Assembly: GCA_013151975.1 (NCBI GenBank)
Contig: JAADHG010000311.1
Coordinates: 1-16,671 of the forward strand
Origin: Chlorobiota bacterium
GTDB taxonomy: Bacteria > Bacteroidota > Bacteroidia > Flavobacteriales > Flavobacteriaceae
Length of the DNA stretch: 16,671 nt
Direction: 5' to 3'
In this document: one piece after another, positions 1-6,825 of the stretch
Layout of the letters: the number at the start of each line of letters is the position of its first letter
Position numbering within the stretch: position 1 is the stretch's first letter
The notes under the pieces: generated by a model
Databases searched by the model: none
What the model was told of the DNA's origin: nothing
Seen by the model: only the letters and a program-made list of their open reading frames with translations
Made by a program: the position numbers and the translations under genes

Positions 1-226
1 AGGTAAAAAAGACAATGCAGTAGTTAATGCCAGAACTTTAATAAAGGATGCCTCTGGTAATATGATTCGTTCTACTAAAGGAAAAATTGTTGTTATTGAT
101 GGACTTAACGATTTTATTATAGTGGATAAAGAAGATGTTTTGCTTATCTTTCCGAAGGAAAAGGAGCAAGATATTAAAGAGTTACGCCAAAATGTTAAAG
201 ATGCTTTTGGAGATCAATATGTTTAA
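1..226 (+). CDS. manC: Mannose-1-phosphate guanylyltransferase, C-terminal end (partial)
   Basis: Only the last 74 codons are present; the first complete codon starts at base 2 and the TAA stop is at 224-226. The fragment contains the segment NDFIIVDKEDVLLIFPKEKE followed by a charged helix ending in FGDQYV. This is the typical end of Bacteroidetes mannose-1-phosphate guanylyltransferases (GDP-mannose pyrophosphorylases), in which the C-terminal beta-helix strands follow the nucleotidyltransferase domain. The family makes GDP-mannose from GTP and mannose-1-phosphate in the cytoplasm, feeding exopolysaccharide, O-antigen or protein glycosylation. The catalytic domain lies outside the window, so assignment rests on the tail alone. 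The next gene starts 91 bp downstream on the same strand, with a palindromic repeat in the gap. Confidence 0.72.
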   Translation, partial: GKKDNAVVNARTLIKDASGNMIRSTKGKIVVIDGLNDFIIVDKEDVLLIFPKEKEQDIKELRQNVKDAFGDQYV

Positions 227-242
227 TTAAATAGAAGTAAAT

Positions 243-305
243 TGTTATTTCGAGTGTTTCTAACAACGTTCGAAATATATAGAGAAGTTCTCGATACTTC
301 GTTCC
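243..305. repeat. Degenerate palindromic intergenic repeat
   Basis: The stretch starts GTTATTTCGAGTG and ends TCTCGATACTTCGTTCC. It is an imperfect inverted repeat centred on GAGAAGTTCTC (282-292). Outward pairing continues as TAT (278-280) with ATA (294-296), AA (274-275) with TT (298-299), and CG (271-272) with CG (300-301), separated by mismatches and bulges. From memory, this resembles the dispersed flavobacterial family beginning GTCATTTCGAGTG, which carries a TCTCGATAC arm. It fills most of the gap between the guanylyltransferase stop and the DUF389 start. It could act as an RNA hairpin; no T-run follows, so it is not an obvious intrinsic terminator. Confidence 0.5.
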
Positions 306-317
306 AATATATAATAA

Positions 318-1796
318 ATGGAAGAAAGTAAATTTAATTTTTCTGAAGAAGAGCAAGCGGTAGAGCAAACAAAACAAGCCGTTAGAGAAGATGCTAAAGG
401 GTTGCTTGTAAGCTTGAAACAATTTTTGAGAGGGTTACTAGACTTTCGTCAAGACACAGACCGTGATGCTACAGTTGATGCTATAAAACAGGATATTCCT
501 TTTAAGGGTGCAACGGCTTGGATATTAATTTGCTCGGTATTTGTAGCCTCAGTAGGTCTTAATGCAAATTCTACAGCTGTTGTAATTGGCGCCATGTTAA
601 TTTCGCCATTAATGGGTCCTATTTTAGGGATAGGCTTATCGGTTGCTATAAACGATATTGATAATACCTTAAGAAAATCGCTAGTTAATTTTGGCGTGAT
701 GATTCTTTTAAGCATCATTACTGCGTTTTTATTCTTTTGGATATTTCCTTTAAGTGAAGAAACCTCAGAGCTTTTTAATAGAACACGTCCAGACATTCGC
801 GATGTACTTATTGCATTTTTTGGTGGCTTAGCCTTAATTATAGCAAGAACCAAAAGAGGAACTATTGCTTCGGTAATTTTTGGTGTAGCCATTGCCACTG
901 CTTTAATACCGCCTTTATGTACTGTAGGTTACGGTTTAGCACTTTCTTTGGATGATTTTGATAAAGGCATGAAATCGGCTTTAGGAGCAATGTATTTGTT
1001 TACCATAAATACTATATTTATTGCCTTGGCCACGTTTTTAGTGTTGAAGCTATTACGTTTCCCAATGCTTAAATATGCCAATTCTAAAAAGCGAAAACGC
1101 ATTTCGCAAGTAGCAACTTTTTTGGCAATTCTTGTTATGATTCCTGCGGGATTTACCTTTGTAAAGGTATTGAAAGAAAGTAATTTTAAACGCGATGCTC
1201 AAAAATTTATAAAGAATGAATTAGTAGCATTACCGCATTATGAATATATAAAGAAAAATGCGTTTTATAAATACTCTAAAGACAGTATTTCTTTTATAGA
1301 ATTAAATACGTTTGGATTAGATGAAATACCAGAATCTACAATTAATGTACTTAAAAGTAGAATGAAAACAGATACTTACAAATCTTTAAATCAAAGCAAA
1401 CTGGTTTTTAACCAAAATAGATTTAAGAATATCGATAATTTTAAATATATGGAAGAGTTGCGTTCTAGAGATTCGCTAGATTTATTGTCGCAAACTCAAA
1501 AGATTAGATTTTTAGAAGATAAGGTTTCACAGTTATCTAAATTAGAACGTAATTATATAGCGTTTCCCGAGTTAACAAGAGAGGTTAAAATTAATTATGA
1601 AAACATCGAGAAATTTTCATTTTCTAATGTGATTGAGTCTAACTTTTCAAAAATCGATACACTTTCCGTGTTTTCAGTAAAGTGGATTGATTCACTTACT
1701 AGTATTGACACTAGAGAAAAAGAGAGAGAAAAATTAGAACGTTGGCTAAGAGAAAAATTAGATTTAGATACACTTGTGGTTAGACGTGTGAATTAA
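318..1796 (+). CDS. DUF389 family membrane protein with long C-terminal tail
   Basis: This 492-residue protein has a DUF389 (uncharacterised hydrophobic domain) core at roughly residues 62-245. Hydrophobic segments are seen near 66-80, 85-111, 123-143, 162-176, 183-208, 223-245 and 264-284. The hallmark GAMLISPLMGP is at 91-101, and a related repeat ATALIPPL is at 193-200. Residues 1-60 are charged and probably cytoplasmic. The linker at 246-263 is very basic (SKKRKR), so it should be cytoplasmic by the positive-inside rule. That would send the last segment outward and put the 208-residue tail (285-492) in the periplasm. The tail has a short coiled-coil-like stretch near 394-412 and no motif I recognise. 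The biochemical function of the family is unknown. ATG at 318 is the first start in the frame after the repeat. The gene may be cotranscribed with the guanylyltransferase gene; I see no promoter motif before it. It converges on the ABC transporter operon 33 bp away. Confidence 0.85.
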   Translation: MEESKFNFSEEEQAVEQTKQAVREDAKGLLVSLKQFLRGLLDFRQDTDRDATVDAIKQDIPFKGATAWILICSVFVASVGLNANSTAVVIGAMLISPLMGPILGIGLSVAINDIDNTLRKSLVNFGVMILLSIITAFLFFWIFPLSEETSELFNRTRPDIRDVLIAFFGGLALIIARTKRGTIASVIFGVAIATALIPPLCTVGYGLALSLDDFDKGMKSALGAMYLFTINTIFIALATFLVLKLLRFPMLKYANSKKRKRISQVATFLAILVMIPAGFTFVKVLKESNFKRDAQKFIKNELVALPHYEYIKKNAFYKYSKDSISFIELNTFGLDEIPESTINVLKSRMKTDTYKSLNQSKLVFNQNRFKNIDNFKYMEELRSRDSLDLLSQTQKIRFLEDKVSQLSKLERNYIAFPELTREVKINYENIEKFSFSNVIESNFSKIDTLSVFSVKWIDSLTSIDTREKEREKLERWLREKLDLDTLVVRRVN

Positions 1797-1829
1797 GCTT
1801 TGTTATCCCTACTTATACAGGAATAAAGA

Positions 1830-2597
1830 TTACTGTCGTTCTTCAATATACATTTGTCGTACTTTTTTAAACAAATTTGAAGAATATACAAAGTCGGTTA
1901 CTACTTGGTTATCCGTTTTAAAAATCGTTTTATTAGTGCCTTCCCAAGCTTTTACACCATCTTTTAAAAACACAATTTTCTCACCTATTTCCATCACCGA
2001 GTTCATGTCGTGAGAGTTTATTACTGTGGTTATATTGTACTCATCAGTAATTTCTTGGATGAGATTATCAATCACTATCGCAGTTTTTGGGTCGAGACCA
2101 GAATTGGGTTCGTCGCAAAATAAATATTTTGGGTTATTTACAATGGCACGAGCAATAGCAGCACGTTTTTGCATTCCTCCCGAAGCTTCACTTGGCATTT
2201 TGTTATGTGCATCAGCAAGATTAACACGTTTTAAAACAAAATCCGCACGATCTTCCATTTCGCTTTTACTCATAGTAGTAAACATACGTAGCGGAAACAT
2301 TACATTTTCGGCAATAGTCATAGAGTCAAACAAAGCACTGCCTTGAAATACCATGCCAATTTTAGCACGTAAATCTCGTTTTTGATTTTCGCTTAATTCA
2401 GAAAATATTTGTCCATCATAAGATATACAACCTTTTTCATATGGAAATAATCCTAACAAGCATTTTATAAAAACGGTTTTACCTGAGCCACTTTGCCCAA
2501 TAACGAGACTAGTTTTTCCTTTCTCAAAAGAGGTGCTAATCCCCTTTAAAATATGGGCATCTCCAAACGATTTATATAAGTCTTTTACTTCTATCAT
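1830..2597 (-). CDS. mlaF: ABC transporter ATP-binding protein, MlaF-type
   Basis: This is a 255-residue ABC ATPase. It has Walker A GQSGSGKT (34-41), Q-loop Gln85 in VFQGSALF, signature ASGGMQKR (138-145), Walker B YLFCDEP (158-164) with the D-loop SGLDP (166-170), and the H-loop His196 in NSHD. The SGGMQKR signature and the MlaE-like partner next door point to the Mla/MCE lipid transporter class, which moves phospholipids between inner and outer membranes. The ATPase would sit on the cytoplasmic face and drive the permease. Its ATG overlaps the permease TAA by one base (TAATG, 2597), a sign of translational coupling. The first signature residue is Ala rather than the usual Leu. No MCE (MlaD-type) substrate-binding protein is encoded in the window, so the complex must be completed from elsewhere. 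The family assignment is firm; the substrate is inferred. Confidence 0.88.
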   Translation of the reverse strand: MIEVKDLYKSFGDAHILKGISTSFEKGKTSLVIGQSGSGKTVFIKCLLGLFPYEKGCISYDGQIFSELSENQKRDLRAKIGMVFQGSALFDSMTIAENVMFPLRMFTTMSKSEMEDRADFVLKRVNLADAHNKMPSEASGGMQKRAAIARAIVNNPKYLFCDEPNSGLDPKTAIVIDNLIQEITDEYNITTVINSHDMNSVMEIGEKIVFLKDGVKAWEGTNKTIFKTDNQVVTDFVYSSNLFKKVRQMYIEERQ

Positions 2598-3334
2598 TAG
2601 CTTAGCATCATTTGGGTTAAAATATAGTTTAAAAGAATTATCATAACACTAGTCCATACAAAAGAAGTCGTACTTGCTTTACCTACTTCTAGTGCACCAC
2701 CTTTCATATAATACCCATGAAAAGAGGGAATAGTTGCCAATAAAAAAGCGAAAATAAAAGTTTTAATAAACGCATAAGTCATATGAAACGGAATAAAATC
2801 CAATTGTATGCCTACTATATAATCTTCAAGTGTAGTAAAACCTCCATAAATACATGCTGCAAGTCCACCTAAAATTCCTAAAAACATGGCTATGCCAATG
2901 GCAAAAGGATATAGCATCAGAGCAATTACTTTAGGAAAAACTAAGTAATTTAAGCTATTTATTCCCATAACTTCTAAGGCATCAATTTGTTCTGTTACTC
3001 GCATAGTACCTATACTAGACGTTATAAATGACCCTACCTTTCCAGCCATAATAATTGAAATAAACGTTGGTGCAAACTCTAAAATAATAGATTGTCTAGT
3101 AGCAAATCCCACCAAATGTTTTGGGATTAATGGACTTGTAATATTTAATGCCGTTTGAATAGTAACTACACCTCCAACAAAAAATGCTATAAAAGCTACA
3201 ATGCCTAGCGACCCAATTATTAGATCGTCAATATCTTTTAAAATTAATTGTTTCATCACAGACCATTTTGTTGGTTTGCGAAACATTTCCTTAATCATTA
3301 AAAAATAAAGTCCAATACTATGGAGATAATTCAT
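2597..3334 (-). CDS. mlaE: ABC transporter permease, MlaE-type
   Basis: This 245-residue integral membrane protein belongs to the MlaE/YrbE permease family. A short amphipathic N-terminus is followed by hydrophobic stretches near 38-62, 84-110, 132-165, 186-203 and 225-243. The conserved cytoplasmic coupling region is present: AGKVGS (97-102), then EQIDALEVMG (115-124), with LVFPK (131-135) in place of the usual LVxPR. The family forms the membrane part of lipid transporters linking inner and outer membrane (Mla, and Tgd in plastids). The length is close to the usual 250-260 residues. It is the first gene of a two-gene minus-strand operon with the ATPase, and its start ATG (3332-3334) faces pafA across about 108 bp. 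The MCE partner is not encoded here. The family is certain; phospholipid as substrate is an inference from homologues. Confidence 0.88.
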   Translation of the reverse strand: MNYLHSIGLYFLMIKEMFRKPTKWSVMKQLILKDIDDLIIGSLGIVAFIAFFVGGVVTIQTALNITSPLIPKHLVGFATRQSIILEFAPTFISIIMAGKVGSFITSSIGTMRVTEQIDALEVMGINSLNYLVFPKVIALMLYPFAIGIAMFLGILGGLAACIYGGFTTLEDYIVGIQLDFIPFHMTYAFIKTFIFAFLLATIPSFHGYYMKGGALEVGKASTTSFVWTSVMIILLNYILTQMMLS

Positions 3335-3410
3335 ATGCTAATAAGTTACCGCTAAAGTAAAAAAATAGAATTATTTAACGATTAATTAAAATAAGAAAGA
3401 TTAAAATCTT

Positions 3411-3418
3411 TATTTTTG
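3411..3418 (+). promoter_or_regulatory. Putative pafA -7 promoter element
   Basis: TATTTTTG matches the Bacteroidetes -7 consensus TAnnTTTG exactly. It lies 24 bp before the ATG at 3443, which would leave a leader of roughly 20 bases. No clear TTG -33 element is seen 17-23 bp upstream, so the call rests on the -7 element and its position. Confidence 0.42.
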
Positions 3419-3442
3419 AGTCAACTTTTTTTTAAAATCAAA

Positions 3443-5086
3443 ATGAAGAATATAGTATTTCTGTTGTGTGTATTTATTAGCTATAATTTTAGTAGTGCTC
3501 AAGATAAAATTGTTACATCCTCCAATCCTAAACTAGTTGTTGGTATTGTTGTAGACCAAATGCGATACGATTATTTAACGCGGTTTTATGATAAATATGG
3601 AGAAGGTGGTTTTAAGCGAATGATAAATGAAGGGTTTAATTGTAAAAACAATCATTATAATTACATACCAACGTATACTGGTCCAGGCCATGCTTCAATT
3701 TATACAGGAACAACACCAAAATATCATGGTATAATTTCAAACGGTTGGTATGACAAAGAAATAAATAAAAGTGTGTATTGTGTTGGAGATGATTCGGTAC
3801 AATCTGTTGGAACTTCTAGTGTGGCAGGACAAATGTCACCCCAAAGAATGTTAACTACTTCATTTGCTGACGAAAATAGACTTTTTACGCAAATGCGGGG
3901 AAAAACTATAGGAATCTCAATTAAAGATAGAGGTGCCATATTACCAGCAGGCCATACTGCTAATGCTGCGTATTGGTTTCAAGGTAAAGATGAAGGTAAT
4001 TTTATTACGAGTTCATTTTATATGAACGAATTACCTAAATGGGTGAAAAAATTTAATAAAAAGAAAATTGTAGCATCTTATTTAAAAGAGTGGAACACAT
4101 TGTATGATATATCTACATATGTTGAAAGTGGAGATGATTTAAATAATTTTGAAGGCGGGTTTAACGGTAAAGAAACAGCAACGTTTCCATACGATTTATC
4201 AGTTTTAAAAGATAAAAATGGAGGGTTTGATATTTTAAAAGTAACGCCTTATGGTAATAGCATCGTTGCCGATTTTGCCATAGCTGCACTAGATGGTGAG
4301 CAATTGGGGCAAGATAATATCACGGATGTTTTGGCTGTAAGTTTTTCTAGTACTGATTATATAGGACACAATTTTGGGGTTAATTCAAAAGAGGTGGAGG
4401 ATACTTATATTCGTTTAGATAAAGATTTAGAACGATTTTTTAATGCTTTAGATGCTAAAGTTGGAAAAGGAAATTACACTGTATTTTTAACAGCAGATCA
4501 TGGAGCCGTTAATGTACCAGCGTATTTGCAAAGTGTTAAAATACCTGCAGGGTATTTAAATAGTAGTGAAGCTAAAATTAAGCTCGGTAATTTTATGAAG
4601 AATACTTTTGGCGAATCAGATTTAATTGAAAATGTAAGCAATAACCAAATATTTTTAAATAGAGAAAAGATTTTAGAGCTTAAATTGAATTTAGAAGCTG
4701 TTCAAAAAGCGATTGTAAACGAAATAATTAGCTATAAAAATGTAGATAAAGCATATACAGCTTCATCGATGAGAGATGAGTCGTTTGATAGAGGCATAGA
4801 ACTTTTATTACAAAACGGATTTAACCAAAAACGCTCAGGAGATGTGTTGATTGTTTATAGTCCTGCATATATTTCGTACAGTAAAACGGGTTCTACTCAT
4901 GGATCGGGATTAAATTATGACACACATGTACCATTGTTGTTTTTTGGAAAAGGAATTAAAAAAGGAAGTACAGTTACAAAAACAAGAGTAGTAGATATAG
5001 CACCAACAATTTCGGCTTTGTTAGGAATTAGTTTTCCAAATGGAGCCACAGGAAACCCTTTAGAGTTTGTGCTTCAGCAAGATTAA
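3443..5086 (+). CDS. pafA: Secreted alkaline phosphatase PafA
   Basis: This 547-residue protein belongs to the alkaline phosphatase superfamily, PafA type: a periplasmic or secreted phosphate-monoester hydrolase of Bacteroidetes used to scavenge phosphate from organic esters. Counting from the ATG at 3443, the residues I recall for Elizabethkingia PafA fall almost exactly in place: Asp38, nucleophile Thr79 (in TYTGPGH), Asn100 (in SNGWYD), Asp305 and His309 (in STDYIGH), Asp352 and His353 (in TADHG), and His486 (in STHGS). The Lys and Arg of IKDRG are at 161 and 163, one lower than in that protein. The first 20 residues (MKNIVFLLCVFISYNFSSAQ) form a signal peptide with likely cleavage after Ala19 or Gln20. 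A longer reading from a TTG at 3416 is rejected: it overlaps the promoter element and spoils the signal peptide. The neighbours are unrelated. The gene ends one base before the convergent engB stop. Confidence 0.92.
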   Translation: MKNIVFLLCVFISYNFSSAQDKIVTSSNPKLVVGIVVDQMRYDYLTRFYDKYGEGGFKRMINEGFNCKNNHYNYIPTYTGPGHASIYTGTTPKYHGIISNGWYDKEINKSVYCVGDDSVQSVGTSSVAGQMSPQRMLTTSFADENRLFTQMRGKTIGISIKDRGAILPAGHTANAAYWFQGKDEGNFITSSFYMNELPKWVKKFNKKKIVASYLKEWNTLYDISTYVESGDDLNNFEGGFNGKETATFPYDLSVLKDKNGGFDILKVTPYGNSIVADFAIAALDGEQLGQDNITDVLAVSFSSTDYIGHNFGVNSKEVEDTYIRLDKDLERFFNALDAKVGKGNYTVFLTADHGAVNVPAYLQSVKIPAGYLNSSEAKIKLGNFMKNTFGESDLIENVSNNQIFLNREKILELKLNLEAVQKAIVNEIISYKNVDKAYTASSMRDESFDRGIELLLQNGFNQKRSGDVLIVYSPAYISYSKTGSTHGSGLNYDTHVPLLFFGKGIKKGSTVTKTRVVDIAPTISALLGISFPNGATGNPLEFVLQQD

Positions 5087-5087
5087 T

Positions 5088-5690
5088 TTACTCTTTTAAT
5101 TCAGCATTAATAGACCCAATGTAGTTGAGCAATTCATCTTTACCAATACTTTTTGAAGCTGAGGTTATAAAATAGTTTGGCATTTCTTCCCAAGTTTCAA
5201 GAAGCGTATTTTTGTAATCTTCAATATGATTTTCAATAGCCTTAGGTTTCAATTTATCGGCTTTTGTAAAAACAATTGAAAACGGAATCATGTGTTCTCC
5301 TAACCAACTCATAAAATTTAAGTCTATAGGTTGAGGTTCGTGCCGAATATCAACGAGAACAAATGCGGAAACGAGCTGTTTGCGCTTATTAAAATAAGCG
5401 GTTATAAATTTTTGAAAGGTTTTTTTTGATGACTTTGATACCCTAGCATAACCGTAACCAGGCAAATCTACCAAATACCAATTCTTGTTTATAATAAAGT
5501 GATTAATAAGCTGTGTTTTCCCCGGTCTTCCAGAAGTTTTGGCTAGACTTTTTCTATCGGTAAGCATATTTATTAATGATGATTTTCCAACATTACTTCT
5601 ACCAATAAAAGCGTACTCAGGAATGTTATTATTTGGGCATTTAGCAACATCTTGATTGCTTATAACAAACTCTGCTGATTTAATTTTCAT
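5088..5690 (-). CDS. engB: Ribosome biogenesis GTPase EngB (YsxC/YihA)
   Basis: This 200-residue TRAFAC-class GTPase is full length for the EngB/YsxC/YihA family, which assists late 50S subunit assembly and is usually essential. All G motifs are visible: G1 GRSNVGKSS (30-38), G2 with Thr59 in RPGKTQ, G3 DLPGYG (75-80), G4 TKAD (142-145) and G5 SAS (177-179). GRSNVGKSSLIN and LPGYGYA are family hallmarks. It is the downstream gene of a two-gene minus-strand operon, starting 10 bp after the alpha/beta hydrolase stop. Its TAA lies one base from the pafA stop, so the two transcripts almost certainly overlap at their 3' ends. Confidence 0.95.
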   Translation of the reverse strand: MKIKSAEFVISNQDVAKCPNNNIPEYAFIGRSNVGKSSLINMLTDRKSLAKTSGRPGKTQLINHFIINKNWYLVDLPGYGYARVSKSSKKTFQKFITAYFNKRKQLVSAFVLVDIRHEPQPIDLNFMSWLGEHMIPFSIVFTKADKLKPKAIENHIEDYKNTLLETWEEMPNYFITSASKSIGKDELLNYIGSINAELKE

Positions 5691-5700
5691 AATGGCAATC

Positions 5701-6465
5701 TTAGAATTTTCTATCAGTCAACCATTTTAAAAGAATCTGGTTGAATTCTTTAGGGTGTTCCATCATTGCAGCATGGCCACACTTATCAATCCAAAATAAG
5801 TCTGAATCTGGTAAAAGTTCCTGAAAGACTTCAGCAACTTCAGGAGGAGTTACCGCGTCATTTTTCCCCCAAATAATACAAGTGGGTGTATGCATATTAG
5901 GCAGGTCTTTAGACATGTTGTGCCTAATAGCACTTTTGGCAATAGCTAAGGTTTTTATAAGTTTGCTTCTATCGTTTACAGTAGCATAAACCTCGTCAAC
6001 TATTTCTTTTGTAGCAATGGCAGGATCGTAAAAAACATCTTGTGCTTTTTTCTTGATTACTTCATAATCTCTACGTTTAGTATAACCACTTCCCATCGCA
6101 CTTTCGTACAAACCAGAGCTTCCAGTAATCACTAATGCTTTTACTTTTTCCGGATAAAGTTTAGTGTGGTATAAACCAATATGACCTCCTAATGAGTTGC
6201 CTAAAAGGATAACATTGTCAAAATTTTTATACGCTATAAAATCATATAAATATTTTGCGAAAAATTTCACGTTAGTTTTTAAAAGAGACATGGTGTAAAG
6301 AGGTAATTCGGGGATAACAACTTTATAACCTTTATTACTAAAAAAATCAGTGACTTCATCAAAATTACTAAGACCTCCCATCAAGCCATGTAGTATAATA
6401 ATAGGAGTACCTTCTCCTACTTCTATATAGCTATATTTCCCTTCTTTTTTTAAAGTATGAGTCAT
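5701..6465 (-). CDS. Alpha/beta-fold hydrolase
   Basis: This 254-residue single-domain alpha/beta hydrolase has an oxyanion-hole HG motif (HGLMGG, 26-31), nucleophile elbow GNSLGGH with Ser91, acid Asp203 in WGKNDAVTP, and catalytic His231 in CGHAAMMEHP. The triad is complete and in the usual order, with a lid region around residues 115-180. There is no signal peptide, so it should be cytoplasmic. The fold covers esterases, lipases, C-C hydrolases and haloperoxidase-like enzymes, so the substrate cannot be read from the sequence. It is the first gene of an operon with engB and is divergent from mraZ. As I recall, the order hydrolase, engB, mraZ recurs in Flavobacteriaceae, hinting at a housekeeping or envelope role. 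The start ATG follows a putative -7 element by 26 bp. Confidence 0.85.
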   Translation of the reverse strand: MTHTLKKEGKYSYIEVGEGTPIIILHGLMGGLSNFDEVTDFFSNKGYKVVIPELPLYTMSLLKTNVKFFAKYLYDFIAYKNFDNVILLGNSLGGHIGLYHTKLYPEKVKALVITGSSGLYESAMGSGYTKRRDYEVIKKKAQDVFYDPAIATKEIVDEVYATVNDRSKLIKTLAIAKSAIRHNMSKDLPNMHTPTCIIWGKNDAVTPPEVAEVFQELLPDSDLFWIDKCGHAAMMEHPKEFNQILLKWLTDRKF

Positions 6466-6491
6466 GTTTTAGTTGTGGGTTCTCTTAAAAG

Positions 6492-6499
6492 CAAAATTA
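6492..6499 (-). promoter_or_regulatory. Putative hydrolase-engB -7 promoter element
   Basis: On the minus strand this reads TAATTTTG, an exact match to TAnnTTTG. It lies 26 bp upstream of the hydrolase ATG (6463-6465). No TTG is found at the expected -33 distance, so confidence is moderate. Confidence 0.38.
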
Positions 6500-6748
6500 C
6501 ATAAATTTATTTTAAGATAAAGTACTGACTATAAACAATAGTGATAATTTGAATACTAGTAATTGAACCCAAATTTTGTAACGTATTATATTTTATATTC
6601 TCGTTTTCAAGCATCTCTTTTTTTGAGTTCTTAACATGCACTGTTAATTATTTCAGCCATATTTTAACTTTCTGGTTTACAGGTGTTATCTATTACTTTT
6701 TGATTGTTTTTTAACGAGTTATTTTGCTTTTGGTAGAAATTTATTAAC

Positions 6749-6776
6749 AAAGTGGTGTAAAGTGGTAAAAAGTGGT
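6749..6776 (+). promoter_or_regulatory. MraZ operator: three AAAGTGGT boxes at 10-bp period
   Basis: AAAGTGGT occurs at 6749-6756, 6759-6766 and 6769-6776. The three copies are identical and spaced exactly one helical turn apart, with 2-bp spacers TG and AA. MraZ is known to bind tandem short direct repeats with 10-bp spacing upstream of its own gene: TGGGA-type boxes in E. coli and AAAGTG-type boxes in Mycoplasma. The array lies 12 bp before the -7 element, covering the place where a -33 element would sit. This fits autorepression of the dcw operon by blocking the promoter. Confidence 0.85.
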
Positions 6777-6787
6777 AATATTTTTAT

Positions 6788-6795
6788 TAGATTTG
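6788..6795 (+). promoter_or_regulatory. Putative mraZ/dcw -7 promoter element
   Basis: TAGATTTG matches TAnnTTTG exactly and lies 30 bp before the TTG start of mraZ. There is no TTG-type -33 element at the right distance; that position is taken by the GTGG boxes. Transcription would start near 6801, giving a leader of about 25 bases. Confidence 0.55.
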
Positions 6796-6825
6796 AGGTT
6801 ATACAAATAAACAGGTATTTAAAGT

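Larger units (their letters stand above)
6466..6825. other. Divergent intergenic region between hydrolase and mraZ
   Basis: This is a 360-bp gap without a gene. The left end carries a putative minus-strand promoter element (6492-6499). The right end carries the three-box MraZ operator (6749-6776) and the mraZ -7 element (6788-6795). The roughly 250 bp between them is AT-rich with scattered T-runs; I see no ORF, convincing hairpin or RNA gene there. Confidence 0.7.

Noticed and set aside
449..898. Open frame antisense to the DUF389 gene.
   Set aside because: It lies wholly within a well-supported coding gene, has low-complexity composition typical of an antisense shadow, and shows no recognisable motif.
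1803..1826. Possible bidirectional terminator between the DUF389 gene and the mlaF-type gene (TTATCC pairing with GGAATAA).
   Set aside because: The stem is only six pairs with a bulge, AT-rich, has an 11-base loop and no following T-run on either strand.
3352..3359. Minus-strand TACTTTAG as a -7 promoter element for the mlaE-type gene.
   Set aside because: One mismatch to TAnnTTTG and no -33 TTG; in DNA this AT-rich such near matches are expected by chance.
6731..6735. TGGTA as a fourth MraZ box upstream of the three.
   Set aside because: It is out of the 10-bp register (22 bp before the matching TGGT of box 1) and lacks the AAAG part.
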